Shown: positions 44,868 through 55,281, counted from the stretch's first letter. The stretch: DNA of 64,000 bases from JAGQOZ01 sp041399205 (GCA_041399205.1 JAWKTK010000008.1:265260-329259); one strand, 5' to 3'. The notes: a model not told the origin generated them from the letters alone. Made by a program: numbers and translations.

Positions 44868-47800
44868 ATGTCGTCAAAGACTTTCCCGCTGTTCGTGTTA
44901 GCTCTGGTTGTGTCATGCGGACTTTCGAACCGCGCGTTCGCGTTTTGCGATGACGACGACGATTACGCCGGTCGCCATTTTTCCGGTGACTTCGAACTGA
45001 CGCAAGAGTCGGTATTCGGCACGCTGGATGGAGTTCGAGCTTGGGGCCAAGCGAATGGCACGATCACGGACAGCCAGATTCAAGGTGGAAACGGCGAATG
45101 CCAAGGTGACGGTTTGGACACCAATCACGATGCGAATGTGACCATTGTGAACAGTCAGATTACCGGCTTGGATGACGGGATCAAGGCGAAGTTGAATTCG
45201 CGAGTGATCGTCAACAGCGGTACGATCATGGGCAATGACGATGGTGTTTCCACGGCTGGTAATGCGCTGGTTCGAATCAACGGCGGAACGGTGGACGGTG
45301 ATATCCACGGCATCTCGGCCATTGACCAATCAGTGGTACAGGTAGCTGGAGGAGAAATACTCGGCGGCTCCGTGATCAATGACAATGGACGCTTGGATCT
45401 GTTTGGCGGTCAAGTGCAATCGATTCGAGTGAACGATAACGGCCTTGTGAATATTGTGGGCGGCCAAATCGACGGCGTGGCCAAGGCCACTGGCAACGGT
45501 CGAGTGCAGTTGTTTACGCAGCCGGGACAGCCGAGCACGTTGTGGGACGGCACGGTTATCAACGAGTTTGAAGAGGGACACTACTACGACACCTACACTT
45601 CGGACGTTGTGACAGAGCATGATACCGTGCTGAGTTACGGATTATTGGACATCGGTGATTCGCCGCCGACGCTGACGATGGGACTCAACGGCCAGGCCTT
45701 CATGGTTTATCTGGGTGGCGCAAGTTCGGCGAATCTGGATCAAGGAAAGATCTGGGGACCAGTGATTGCCGACGACCAGAGCCAAGTGGTGATTGATGGT
45801 TCGTTACTGCAAGGATACCTGTCTGCCGTGACCGCATATCGCAGCAGCCAGATCATCTTGAAGTCCGGAAACATAGACAACACCAACGTTGGCGTTCTAG
45901 CGCTGGGCGATAGTCGGTTGGATGTCCAAGGCGGCGCGATTACGACTCTGGTCGATGGCGTTCAGGCCGAAGATGATTCGGTGGTTTCGGTCACTGGCGG
46001 CGTGATCGTGGGCCGATACGACGAAGGCATGCGACTGCGTGATCGGGCTTCGTTGATGCTGACGGGTGGTTCGATCCAAGGCGGCCAAAATGGTGTCTCC
46101 GCGTCCGAATCTTCGACCGTACAAATGATGGATGGCAGCGTTTCTGGTCCGGTCAACGCGATGCGAATGCGCGACAACAGTCAGTTGTTGATCCAAGGCG
46201 GCGAAGTAAGTGGTCGGATATTGCTGGAAGATCAAGCCACTGCCACTATCCAAGGCGGCACCGTTTCGCGGAATGTGGTTGCCAGAAGTGAAAGTCGCAT
46301 GGAATTTTCCGGAGGACGTTTCGGCGGCGATTCAAGCGGAAGACGACAGCCAGGCAGTGATTTCGAACGGTCAGTTCCAAGCAGGATTGCGGCTTCAGCG
46401 GCAATGCGATTGGGTTGGTTCACGGCGGTGACATATCCGGCTCAATCATGACGTTGGATCAATCCTTGGTACGGATGATCGGCCGAGGCCTTGCTCGCAG
46501 TGACAGCATGGTGTCAGGTCGATTGATGGATGGAAGCTCGTTGCAAAATGCCGTAATCCAAGGCGCAGACGCAGAAATGGTTTTGTACGAAGGCTTGAAT
46601 CAGCGTCGTTCGTATGGCGTGCCGTTTGCGGAAGATACGAACATTGCCGTGTTGGGAACCACAGGGCCGGAAGTGGCCATGGATTTGCGGTCCGGTTCGC
46701 AAGTGCAAGGGGAATTGCTGATTGGCGAAGATGGTCGAGTGAACATGATGGGCGGCACCGTCGACGGCGAAATCACCATCTTGAACGGCGGCCGAATTTG
46801 CGTTTTTACGGCACCGACATTCGGACACCCAGTGCTGTTCCCGAAAACGGATTTTATCAGTATCGGATCAACGGAACGAATTTGGATGGCAACCGCTTTA
46901 ACCTGGAAATCATGAAGGAAATTGGTAACGCGGAGGTGCTTGTCTTTGATGCCATCCGTCAGGGCAAGACGTTAACCGACATCAACTCGAACATTGCCGT
47001 AATGGATGGTTCAAACGGCCCGGTCCGTGTCGAAGTCCGAGGCACCTTATATGGCACTAACGAAGTATGGGGCTCCAGTGAATTGGTCATTCGCTCCAGC
47101 ATAGATCCAAGTTACGTTCGCGAACTCGTCGCGTGGGAACAAAGTTCGCTCGAAATTCATGGCGGAGTGATCACCGGAAAAGAAGCGGTGACGGCATTTG
47201 ATTCGAGTCGAGTGCAGATTCTTGGTGGTGATCTATCGGGATTTCGGGATGGTATGCGGATTTGGCACAATAGTTCTTTGGAGATGTCGGGCGGCTCGGT
47301 CAGTGGTCAAGACGATGGTATCGACGTCGACGATTCTGGTTCGCTTTGGATTACAGGCGGAAGGATTTCCGGAGCGAACGACGGTTTGAAAGTCAAAGGA
47401 TACAGCACGACGACACTGGCGAGCGGCGTGATTTCTGGTCAAGACGATGGCATTTCCGTGGCCGACGACGCGGTTGTTCGAATCTCGCCATCCGACGCGA
47501 TGGTCTCTGGTGCCATTGGTGTGAAAGTGATTGATAACGGACTGGCCGAAATCTATGGAGGACAGATTTCGGGAGACGTGTGGGCGGTGTTGGCCGAAGA
47601 TGACAGCCAAATCAACCTTTTCGGCGGCGACATCCAAGGAACGGTAGCCACTACGGGCGGCACGGTGAATATTGTTGGAGCCGAGCTGACGCTGAGCGAA
47701 GATGGTCGCACGGTTACGGGCCAAACGCTTGACGGTTCAGAACTCAACATTCCTATTCATGTCGACGGCGAAGGTACGATCAACCTGATAGCGACGTACT

Positions 47801-48096
47801 ACGGCGACGCAAATCTGGATGGCGAATTCAATTCGCTGGATTTTGTCTCGGCCTTCGTGGGCGTTGAATATGAAGACTCGGTCATTCGAAATTCCACATG
47901 GGCGGATGGCGACTGGAACGGCGACGGCGAATTCGATTCCAGTGACATGGTCTTGGCATTTCAATTCGGCGGCTACGAACAAGGGCCTCGCGCGGCAACT
48001 TCCATACGAACCGTCCCAGAGCCGACGTCATGGGCGCTGCTGAGCGTCGGAGTATTGGCGATGTTCTGTCGAACCTTGCGAAAGTCCCGACGTTGA
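44868..48096 (+). pseudogene. Beta-helix/dockerin/PEP-CTERM surface protein, three frameshifts
   Basis: A predicted surface protein of about 1075 residues. A signal peptide (FPLFVLALVVSCGLSNRAFA) is followed by many short imperfect repeats with the pattern S.V.I.GG.I.G...GV...D, suggesting a long right-handed beta-helix. Two dockerin-like calcium loops (GDANLDGEFNSLDF, GDWNGDGEFDSSDM) precede a PEP-CTERM tail (VPEPTSWALLSVGVLAM plus a basic end). The frame changes at about 46331 (one extra base), 46393-46396 (one extra) and 46795-46800 (one missing), yet the repeat pattern continues across each. ATG 44868 follows AAAGGTGA. The ligand is unknown; adhesion or polysaccharide binding is plausible. 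Confidence 0.75.
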
Positions 48097-48139
48097 ATTC
48101 GAAATCGCGCTGTCGCACAGCGACCGTATTGCGGCGTAT

Positions 48140-49522
48140 TTGTGGCAACCGGTCGATGGTTTGACGCTGAGTGTATACCGCATTGGTTTTGCATTGTTGA
48201 TGCTGTACGAAGTCTATCGCATTGCCAGCTTGGTCGATGCGGAATACCTGGCTACACGATGCCCGTTTCGCTTTGACGGTTTTGATTGGCTGCCAACGCC
48301 CAGTCGCGCGCAGTTCGATATCTTGATTGCGGCCATGGCGGTCAGTTGTGGGCTGATGGCTGCTGGACTGCTGTTTCGAGCTGCCGCCATCACCTGGTTT
48401 GTGTTGTACACGTACGTGTTTTTGTTAGAACAAACGCTGTACAACAACCATTACTATTTGATTTCGCTACTGTCATTTCTATTCTGCGTGACGAACGCTG
48501 ACACATCGTTGTCATTCGGTAATCGCCAGCGTTCACGCTTTATTCCCGCTTGGCAGTTGTGGATTTTTCGTTTCCAGTTTGCGTTGGTCTATTTTTATGC
48601 CGGAATTGCCAAGATCAATCTGGATTGGCTGCAAGGCGAACCGGTGCGATACATGTTGCAAGTTCGCACGAAAGCGTTCGCTTGGCACGAATTCTATGCC
48701 AGCGATACGGTTGTCTATTTCATTGCGTACGGCGGTTTACTTTTTGATCTGTTGATTCCGTGGTTGCTACTTTGCCAGCGAACTCGGCGTTTGGCCGCAG
48801 CACTAATTCTGATCTTCCACATCACCAACAGCCAATTGTTTCAGATTGGCGTCTTTCCGTGGCTCGGCATTTGGTCCACCATCTTGTTCTGTGATCCAGA
48901 TCGAACTCGGCGAACACTTCGACTGGACAATCGAAACACGTTTTCTATGTCCGCAAATTCAAGACCAACGGCAACGTTAGTTGAAAAATGGACCATCGCC
49001 TTGATTGGAATTTATGTGGCGGTTCAAATCGTGGCCCCGCTGCGTCACTTTGTCTATCCGGGCAACGTTTCGTGGACGGAAGAAGGCCACAATTTTGCGT
49101 GGCATATGAAATTGCGATCAAAAGATTCGATGTACCGGTTTTACTCGGTCAACGTTCAAGGGCAAATGACACCGATTGATCAAACCAACTATTTGACGCC
49201 CAAACAACAGCAAGAAATTGCGTCTCGTCCGACGCTGTTACACCGGTTCGCTCGATTCCTAAACCGCACCGTCGTTGAATCACACCCTGATGAAGTTCGC
49301 ATTGTAGTGCACGTGATTGCGTCGCTTAACGGACGACCTTTTCAATACTTGATTGATCCTCAGGTCGATCTCGGACGCCAACCGCCAGCATGGTTCGGTG
49401 CGGCAGATTGGATCGAACCCTTGGAACCGTCGACCGTCATCGGCCGATATCCCAAGGACAATCAAGAACGAATTCGCGGGATGCAGGCGGCGTTGCGCAC
49501 GAAGTTGCCTGAACGCGAATGA
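48140..49522 (+). CDS. HTTM-domain (vitamin K-dependent carboxylase-like) membrane protein
   Basis: A 460-residue protein with several membrane helices. The HTTM domain is recognised from TLSVYRIGFALLMLYEVYRI, LEQTLYNNHYYLISLLSFLF, WIFRFQFALVYFYAGIAKIN and the following helices. The C-terminal region (SWTEEGHNFAWHMKLRSKDS) is typical of the bacterial family. Eukaryotic relatives gamma-carboxylate Glu residues; bacterial functions are unknown. The start is uncertain: TTG 48140 gives LWQPVDG, but the frame is open further upstream (SDRIAAY) and a few more residues are likely. It lies just after the beta-helix gene. Confidence 0.85.
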   Translation: MWQPVDGLTLSVYRIGFALLMLYEVYRIASLVDAEYLATRCPFRFDGFDWLPTPSRAQFDILIAAMAVSCGLMAAGLLFRAAAITWFVLYTYVFLLEQTLYNNHYYLISLLSFLFCVTNADTSLSFGNRQRSRFIPAWQLWIFRFQFALVYFYAGIAKINLDWLQGEPVRYMLQVRTKAFAWHEFYASDTVVYFIAYGGLLFDLLIPWLLLCQRTRRLAAALILIFHITNSQLFQIGVFPWLGIWSTILFCDPDRTRRTLRLDNRNTFSMSANSRPTATLVEKWTIALIGIYVAVQIVAPLRHFVYPGNVSWTEEGHNFAWHMKLRSKDSMYRFYSVNVQGQMTPIDQTNYLTPKQQQEIASRPTLLHRFARFLNRTVVESHPDEVRIVVHVIASLNGRPFQYLIDPQVDLGRQPPAWFGAADWIEPLEPSTVIGRYPKDNQERIRGMQAALRTKLPERE

Positions 49523-49542
49523 CAGATTGCATGTATTCGCCG

Positions 49543-50091
49543 TCAATCGGCGGCACCTTCCAACTGGGCCAACCGTCGTTCCAGTTCCAAGACTTTAGCA
49601 GCGAGTTCTCGATTTACATCTTGCGATGTGGCATGCGGAGCGTCAGCTGCGGGCGAACTGGCGTCATTCGTTTCGGCAGTGGAACTGTTCTGGTCCCCGG
49701 TGTTAGGTGGATTCGTGGCATTCGGCATCATCGATTGCCAGAGCCCGAAGCCCGGTATTGAATTCGCATCGACCGAACCGGAGAAGCTTTTCATCATGAG
49801 CTTCAGATTGCGGAAATACAGCGACAGCCAATCCAATGTCATCTGGTCTGCTCGCAAAACCTCTTGCAAGAACGCGGGCGGAAACAGATCCAATCGTTCC
49901 GGATGCCGTTCGACCAAAATCTGAATCAAGACAATCTTGGTAATGTCTTCGTCCGACTTGCTGTCACGCACTCGAACCGTCTGCCCCGCCAGAATCATCT
50001 CTTCGACGTCACGCAGCGTGACGTATTTCTTCTGATTCCGATCGTACAAACGGCGGTTTGGGTAGCGATTGATTTCGGTCTGGTTGTTCAT
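49543..50091 (-). CDS. phaR: Polyhydroxyalkanoate synthesis regulator PhaR
   Basis: A 182-residue DNA-binding repressor. The N-terminal PHB/PHA accumulation domain is clear: EINRYPNRRLYDRNQKKYVT and VEEMILAGQTVRVRDSKSDE with DITKIVLIQIL. The C-terminus has a disordered Asn/Ser/Ala stretch and a short coiled coil (ELAAKVLELERRLAQLEG). In known systems PhaR binds nascent polymer and releases the phasin promoter. It is divergent from the phasin-led operon, with a palindrome between them. ATG 50091 is chosen; a longer frame to 50127 lacks similarity. Confidence 0.92.
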   Translation of the reverse strand: MNNQTEINRYPNRRLYDRNQKKYVTLRDVEEMILAGQTVRVRDSKSDEDITKIVLIQILVERHPERLDLFPPAFLQEVLRADQMTLDWLSLYFRNLKLMMKSFSGSVDANSIPGFGLWQSMMPNATNPPNTGDQNSSTAETNDASSPAADAPHATSQDVNRELAAKVLELERRLAQLEGAAD

Positions 50092-50208
50092 TGTCTTGGC
50101 CGTAACAAGTGTGTGCACACGCAACAAATCATGTGCTGCATGTGCGAAACAGCACTCTCATTATGGCTCGAATAATGCGTTTTTCAAGTCGAATTCGACG
50201 ATTCATCG

Positions 50209-50232
50209 AAAATGCTGCGATCGCAGCATTTT
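50209..50232. promoter_or_regulatory. Perfect 24-bp palindrome, candidate PhaR operator
   Basis: The half-site AAAATGCTGCGA (50209-50220) is followed directly by its exact reverse complement (50221-50232). The centre reads CTGC-GATC-GCAG, which fits the CTGC-N3/4-GCAG arrangement that I recall for PhaR of Paracoccus. It lies 118 bp from the phaR start and 94 bp from the phasin start, well placed to control both. A looser TGCTGCATGTGC stands at about 50130. Confidence 0.75.
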
Positions 50233-50325
50233 TAAATTGACGTTGCGGCCAACGCGCACGATAATTGCTGGTGGTATTCCTCGAGAAGCGAAAACGAGCT
50301 GCTTTAAATCGGAAGGAGTTGGAAC

Positions 50326-50727
50326 ATGTTCGATCAAGTCTTTGAAAACATGCAAAAGGCGACCGAAGCGTCGGTCAAGATGCAGCAGGATATGTTTCAG
50401 AAGTGGATGGAAGGTTTCCCGCAGGCGTCGCCTGCAATGTCGGGATTGGATGCCGTTGCCAAGTGGCGTCATCAATGGGAAACGGCCACATCTGACATGC
50501 TACGAAAACAAAAAGAGCTGGTGGACCGCAACTATGACGCGGGCATTCAGGCGCTGGAAGAACTTTTTCGAGTTTCCGACGCAAAGACGCCACAAGATTT
50601 GCAGCAGAAGGTCTTGGATCTCTACCGCAAATCGTTTGATTCCATGCGACAGCTTTCGGAAGCTCAAATGACGGAACTCAAGAGTGCCATGGAGAAGTGG
50701 ACCGACTTGTTGGCCAACAAAACCTAG
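50326..50727 (+). CDS. phaP: Phasin-like granule protein
   Basis: A 133-residue, all-helical amphipathic protein (MFDQVFENMQKATEASVKMQ, LYRKSFDSMRQLSEAQMTEL) of phasin size and character. Phasins coat polyhydroxybutyrate granules. Strong SD GGAAGGAG precedes the ATG. It is first in the pha operon and directly downstream of the palindrome, as expected for the main PhaR target. The family call rests on composition and context more than on a strict motif. Confidence 0.75.
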   Translation: MFDQVFENMQKATEASVKMQQDMFQKWMEGFPQASPAMSGLDAVAKWRHQWETATSDMLRKQKELVDRNYDAGIQALEELFRVSDAKTPQDLQQKVLDLYRKSFDSMRQLSEAQMTELKSAMEKWTDLLANKT

Positions 50728-50778
50728 CCACGGTTGCTTGTTCCCCTTGGTCGCAATGCAAACAGGAGCTGGAGTGCT

Positions 50779-51956
50779 ATGGCGGATGCATTCATTGTTT
50801 CAGGAGTACGAACTCCCATCGGAGCGCTAAACGGTTCACTGGCCGAAATTCCCGCAGTCGAATTAGGTGCCATTGCCATCAAGGAGGCGTTGGTTCGACC
50901 TGGCATTGATGGTTCAGACGTAGACGAAGTCATCATGGGAAACGTCGTCGGAGCAGGACAGGGACAGAATCCCGCTCGGCAGGCCAGCATCAAAGCCGGG
51001 TTACCACAGTCGGTCGGCGCATTCACGGTCAACAAAGTTTGTGGCTCGGGGCTCAAATCGGTCATGCTGGCCGCCCAAAGTATTCAACTGGGTGAATCCC
51101 AAATTGTGGTCGCAGGCGGTATGGAAAACATGAGCCGTGCACCCTATTGCTGCCGCAAGCTCGTCAAGGTTACCGACTCGGCAACGGCGTCCTGGTCGAT
51201 TCCGTCGTCCATGACGGTCTGTGGGATGTCTATGGTGACAAGCACATGGGCACTTATGGTGACAACTGTGCGTCACACAGCGAACTCAGTCGGCAACAAC
51301 AAGACGACTTTGCCGTGCGCAGTTACCAGCGAGCTTGTCAGGCGCAAGCAGACGGAGTTTTTTCGAGCGAAGTGGTTCCGGTCACGTTTACGTCACGCCG
51401 CAATGAAGTCACGGTGTCCGAAGACGAAGGCCCCGCCAAGTTCAACGAAGAAAAACTTCGTTCGCTTCGTCCAGCCTTTGGTGCCGACGGAACCGTCACG
51501 GCAGGAAATGCGTCTAGCATCAACGATGGCGCAGCGGCAGTGGTGGTCGCGGCTGATTCGACTTGCCAAGCAAGAAACCTAAAACCGATGGCTCGGATTG
51601 CAGGCATGTCCAGCTTCAGTCGCGAACCACAGTGGTTCACCTTGGCGCCGATCGGAGCTATCCAAAAACTCTTGGATCGAATTGGCTGGACCGTTGAATC
51701 AACCGATTTATTTGAAATCAATGAAGCCTTTGCCGCCGTGACATTGGCAGCCGAAAAAGCTCTGCAGATTCCTGCCGACAAGGTCAACATTTACGGCGGC
51801 GCCGTTTCGTTGGGACACCCGATCGGTTGCAGTGGAACCAGAATTTTAGTGACGTTACTGAACGCGCTGCAGCGAACAGGTGGGCGTCGAGGTATCGCGT
51901 CGCTATGCATTGGCGGAGGCGAAGCGGTGGCGATGGCAGTGGAACGACTCGATTAG
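50779..51956 (+). pseudogene. phaA: Acetyl-CoA acetyltransferase (thiolase), one-base frameshift
   Basis: A beta-ketothiolase of about 392 residues joining two acetyl-CoA to acetoacetyl-CoA, the first step of PHB synthesis. It has IVSGVRTPIGALNGSLAEIP, the nucleophile Cys in NKVCGSGLKSVMLAA, the His in GGAVSLGHPIGCSGTRIL and the final Cys in CIGGGEAVAM. The frame breaks at 51147-51148: CCCTATTGCTGCC should read CCCTATTTGCTGCC (PYLLPQARQGYRLGNGVLV), one T short. Without it the protein would lose its second half. An indel error is likely, since the operon is otherwise intact. ATG 50779 follows GGAG. Confidence 0.88.
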
Positions 51957-51969
51957 TTGAGGAAAGACC

Positions 51970-52419
51970 ATGAGCGAAAAAAACGGAAACACGGCCGGAT
52001 TTGCAGGTATGGATCAAGCCAGTTTGGAAGCCACGCTCCAGCCCTGGATGGAATACTGGATGCAATTGTTCGAACAAAATTCGCAGTGGCAGCAAACGTT
52101 AATGGCAGGCGCTCCGCCCAACGTCGACTATACCACTCTTCGATCTCAATGGCTGGGTGCGATGTCTAAGAGCGTGGAAGCGTTCATGCGCAGTCCCACG
52201 TTTCTGGAAGGCATGCGGCGAAACGCGGAAACCATGACGGCGGCCAAGGTCTCCGGCGATCTCGCCAAATTCGAAATGGCTCGACAAGCCGGCGTGCCGC
52301 ATATCGAAGACATTCGAGGCCTGTATGATCGCTTGGAATCGGCGCACCAGTTGGTGATGGAAAAACTAGAAGGCATCGAACGACGTCTGTCGGCAATGGA
52401 ACAAAAACTGAATTCGTAA
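51970..52419 (+). CDS. PhaE-like PHA synthase subunit or granule-associated protein
   Basis: A 149-residue helical protein (LEATLQPWMEYWMQLFEQNS, SPTFLEGMRRNAETMTAAKV) with a C-terminal coiled coil (LVMEKLEGIERRLSAMEQKL). It resembles the short PhaE-type subunits that accompany class III PHA synthases, although classical PhaE is about twice as long. The class III-like PhaC encoded two genes downstream supports the call; a second phasin is the alternative. GAGGA lies before the ATG, and the gene starts 14 bp after phaA. Confidence 0.65.
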   Translation: MSEKNGNTAGFAGMDQASLEATLQPWMEYWMQLFEQNSQWQQTLMAGAPPNVDYTTLRSQWLGAMSKSVEAFMRSPTFLEGMRRNAETMTAAKVSGDLAKFEMARQAGVPHIEDIRGLYDRLESAHQLVMEKLEGIERRLSAMEQKLNS

Positions 52420-52432
52420 GGAGTCGAAGACC

Positions 52433-53221
52433 ATGACCACGAATGGAACTCACGGTGGCGAATTTGACGCGTTGAAGTTTGACCTGTCCGGAAAAGTCGC
52501 CATGGTGACCGGCGCGTCACGAGGCATCGGCAAAAGTATTGCTCTATCACTGGCCGCTTGCGGCGCAGACATTGTGGTGAACTGCAATACCGGTGGACAG
52601 TTGGCCGAAGCCGTGCGAGATCAGATTCGCGCCATGGGACGTCGCTGCGAATATTATGCTCATAACGTGGCGGACGAAAGTGAAGTCGAAAAGATGCGAG
52701 ACGAAATTTTTCGTGACTTCGGCCAAGTCGATATTTTGGTGAACAACGCCGGGATTACTCGTGACAAGACGTTCAAGAAGATGACTCGGGAAATGTGGGA
52801 CGCCGTCATCAGTGTCGATTTGACAGGCGTTTTCCTGGTCACCAAACAGTTTGTCGATCCTATGAGCGAACGCCGTTGGGGACGCATCATCAATATTGCC
52901 AGCGTGATTGGCGAAATTGGCAATTTTGGTCAAACCAACTATGCAGCTGCCAAGGGTGGCCTGATTGCGTTTTCCAAAGCACTCGCTCGCGAATACGCCA
53001 GAAAAGGCGTCACGGTGAACACGGTCGCGCCGGGCTTTATCAAAACCGAAATGACCGATGCCGTTCCGGCCGAAGCGCTCAAAGCGGTCACGGACGCAAC
53101 ACCGATTGGCCGTTTGGGCCTGCCCAGCGAAGTAGCCGCGGGCGTCGCATTCTTGGCGTCCGACGCGGCATCGTACGTGACCGGCCATGTACTGGATATT
53201 AACGGTGGCTATGCCATGTGA
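52433..53221 (+). CDS. phaB: Acetoacetyl-CoA reductase (SDR family)
   Basis: A 262-residue short-chain dehydrogenase. The NADPH site is MVTGASRGIGKSIALSLA, with LVNNAGITRDKTFKKM, the catalytic Ser in IINIASVIGEIGNFGQ and the YxxxK in NYAAAKGGL. It resembles FabG and PhaB equally; its place between thiolase and synthase makes acetoacetyl-CoA to 3-hydroxybutyryl-CoA the likely reaction. AAGGAG precedes the ATG, 13 bp after the PhaE-like gene. Confidence 0.9.
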   Translation: MTTNGTHGGEFDALKFDLSGKVAMVTGASRGIGKSIALSLAACGADIVVNCNTGGQLAEAVRDQIRAMGRRCEYYAHNVADESEVEKMRDEIFRDFGQVDILVNNAGITRDKTFKKMTREMWDAVISVDLTGVFLVTKQFVDPMSERRWGRIINIASVIGEIGNFGQTNYAAAKGGLIAFSKALAREYARKGVTVNTVAPGFIKTEMTDAVPAEALKAVTDATPIGRLGLPSEVAAGVAFLASDAASYVTGHVLDINGGYAM

Positions 53222-53274
53222 TTCCGCACGAAACATGCGGTTCAAAAATTTGTCAACAGCTGAGGACTACGACC

Positions 53275-54381
53275 ATGACAACACCTTCCTTTTTTGACCT
53301 TGCGTTGGATATGCAAAAGAAGGCGTGGGACGAAGGTTTCAAACAGTGGAATCGCATGCTGAACGCGCCCAACGTTATGGAGCATGCAGGGCAGCCCAAC
53401 GTGGCCACAACCGCTCATGACGTTGTTTACGAAAAAGACGCACTCAAGTTGAATCACTACCGTCGCGATACACCGGCAGTGGTGCAAGAACCCGTGCTAG
53501 TGGTTTACGCACTAGTAAATCGACCCTATATCCTGGATCTTCAACCCGATCGCAGCGTCGTGCGTCGCCTGCTGGACAACGGCTTGGATGTCTATTTAAT
53601 TGATTGGGGAGTGCCCACGGCCGCGGACCAATCGTTGACGTTAAACGACTACGTAAACGGCAGCCTGCGCAAAGTGGTTGACGAAGTATGCGAACGCTCG
53701 GGAACACCTAACGTCAATATCCTGGGTTATTGCATGGGTGGCACGTTATCGACGTTGTATACGACGCAATATCCTGAACGAGTCAAAAATCTTTCGCTGA
53801 TGGCGGCACCCATCGATTTCAGTGACCAAGAATCGTTGCTGCACATTTGGACCAAGGAACAATATTTTGATGTCGATCGGATGATCGATGCCTACGGAAA
53901 TTGTCCGGCGACGTTTTTGCAGTCGACATTTCAACTGATGAAGCCCGTGCAGAATTTTATCGAAAAATACACCGGGTTCGCCGATAACATGCACAATGAA
54001 AAGTTCTTAGAGAACTTCTTTGCTATGGAAAAATGGACGAACGACAACATCCCCGTCGCGGGTGAAACTTTTCGTGAATTCGTGAAGTGCTTTTATCAGC
54101 GAAACCAATTGGTCACAGGCGAATTCCGCTTGGGTGGCAAGCCTGTGGATTTGAAACGCATCGAATGCCCATTGCTGCTGTTGGCGGCCGAATTCGATCA
54201 CTTGGTTCGCCCGCAATCGACTTACGGAATCATTCCGCACGTCGGTTCGAAAGACATTGAAAAGAAGGAAATCCACGCCGGACACGTCGGACTGGCCGTT
54301 AGTTCAAAAGCACACAAGACGTTTTGGCCCGAAGTGGCACAATGGTACGTCCAACGCTCGACGCCGGTCGGGGCATCGTGA
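53275..54381 (+). CDS. phaC: Polyhydroxyalkanoate synthase, class III type
   Basis: A 368-residue alpha/beta-hydrolase that polymerises 3-hydroxybutyryl-CoA. The lipase-like box is GYCMGG with catalytic C153; the Asp lies in AAEFDHLVRP and the His in HAGHVGLAV. The tryptophan after VYLIDWG is also typical. The length, near 360 residues, fits class III PhaC, which needs a PhaE partner, and a PhaE-like gene is present in the operon. ATG 53275 is preceded by TGAGGA. Confidence 0.94.
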   Translation: MTTPSFFDLALDMQKKAWDEGFKQWNRMLNAPNVMEHAGQPNVATTAHDVVYEKDALKLNHYRRDTPAVVQEPVLVVYALVNRPYILDLQPDRSVVRRLLDNGLDVYLIDWGVPTAADQSLTLNDYVNGSLRKVVDEVCERSGTPNVNILGYCMGGTLSTLYTTQYPERVKNLSLMAAPIDFSDQESLLHIWTKEQYFDVDRMIDAYGNCPATFLQSTFQLMKPVQNFIEKYTGFADNMHNEKFLENFFAMEKWTNDNIPVAGETFREFVKCFYQRNQLVTGEFRLGGKPVDLKRIECPLLLLAAEFDHLVRPQSTYGIIPHVGSKDIEKKEIHAGHVGLAVSSKAHKTFWPEVAQWYVQRSTPVGAS

Positions 54382-54465
54382 AAGCGTAAGAGTCCAACAC
54401 CCATGACAAATCTGACCACACAGAACGGTGAAATGCCAACTGTTGAAATCAAAGGAACTAGAACC

Positions 54466-55281
54466 ATGAACATCAAGAATCGAGTCGCGATTGTAACCGG
54501 AGGTGGAAGCGGGATTGGTAATGCCGTCGCAAAGGAGTTGGGTCATCGAGGTGCCAAGGCGGTTGTCTTGGTGGACATGAAAGATGACATTCACCAGATT
54601 GCTCGAACGGTCAATGAAGAAGTAGGCCGTGATGTTGCCGTGGGCATGGCCGGTGATGTGACCAGTGACGAATTTCGCCGAACCTGTTTTGATCAAATCA
54701 TACAGCAATTTGGCGTTCCGCGAATTTGCGTTCCGGCCGCGGGGATTGCTCGAGATGCCTTGGCCGTCCGAATAGACAAAGAGTCGGGCGTTGCCAACGT
54801 TTATCCTCAAGAAACGTTCCAGGCGGTGATTGATGTCAACTTGATTGCTCCCATCTACTGGTCACTAGAAATGGTCGCTCGTATCGCTCAGCAACGCCAC
54901 CAAGACGGACTGGGGCGCTGGGAACCGCACGAAGACATGCAAGGCACCATTGTGTTTATCGGTTCGGTTTCATCGCAAGGGAACAAGGGACAGATTTCGT
55001 ACGCTACCAGCAAAGCCGGCATTGAAGGCGCTGCGGCGACAATGAACAAGGAAGCGATGTATCACGGCGTTCGCTGTGCCGTAATTCATCCGGGCTACAC
55101 CGATACGCCAATGGTCCGCGCCATGGGAGAAGAACGGATCCAAAAGATGGTCATTCCCTACACGCAACTCCGGCGGCTGATTCGTCCGGAAGAAATCGCC
55201 GACGCCATTTGCTTCCTGATTTCCAACTCCGCCGTCAGTGGCGAACTGTGGGCCGACGCCGGTTGGCATCCGCAAGCGTAG
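54466..55281 (+). CDS. Short-chain dehydrogenase at the end of the pha operon
   Basis: A 271-residue SDR: IVTGGGSGIGNAVAKELGHR, PAAGIARDALAVRIDKE, IGSVSSQGNKGQISYATSKAG with Ser-Tyr-Lys, and IHPGYTDTPM. It differs from PhaB (for example VPAAGI instead of NNAG) and may use 3-hydroxybutyrate or another hydroxyacyl substrate. The start is set at ATG 54466, at the conserved MNIKNRVAIVTGG; ATG 54403 in the same frame would add 21 residues. It is 84 bp after phaC and on the same strand. Confidence 0.82.
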   Translation: MNIKNRVAIVTGGGSGIGNAVAKELGHRGAKAVVLVDMKDDIHQIARTVNEEVGRDVAVGMAGDVTSDEFRRTCFDQIIQQFGVPRICVPAAGIARDALAVRIDKESGVANVYPQETFQAVIDVNLIAPIYWSLEMVARIAQQRHQDGLGRWEPHEDMQGTIVFIGSVSSQGNKGQISYATSKAGIEGAAATMNKEAMYHGVRCAVIHPGYTDTPMVRAMGEERIQKMVIPYTQLRRLIRPEEIADAICFLISNSAVSGELWADAGWHPQA

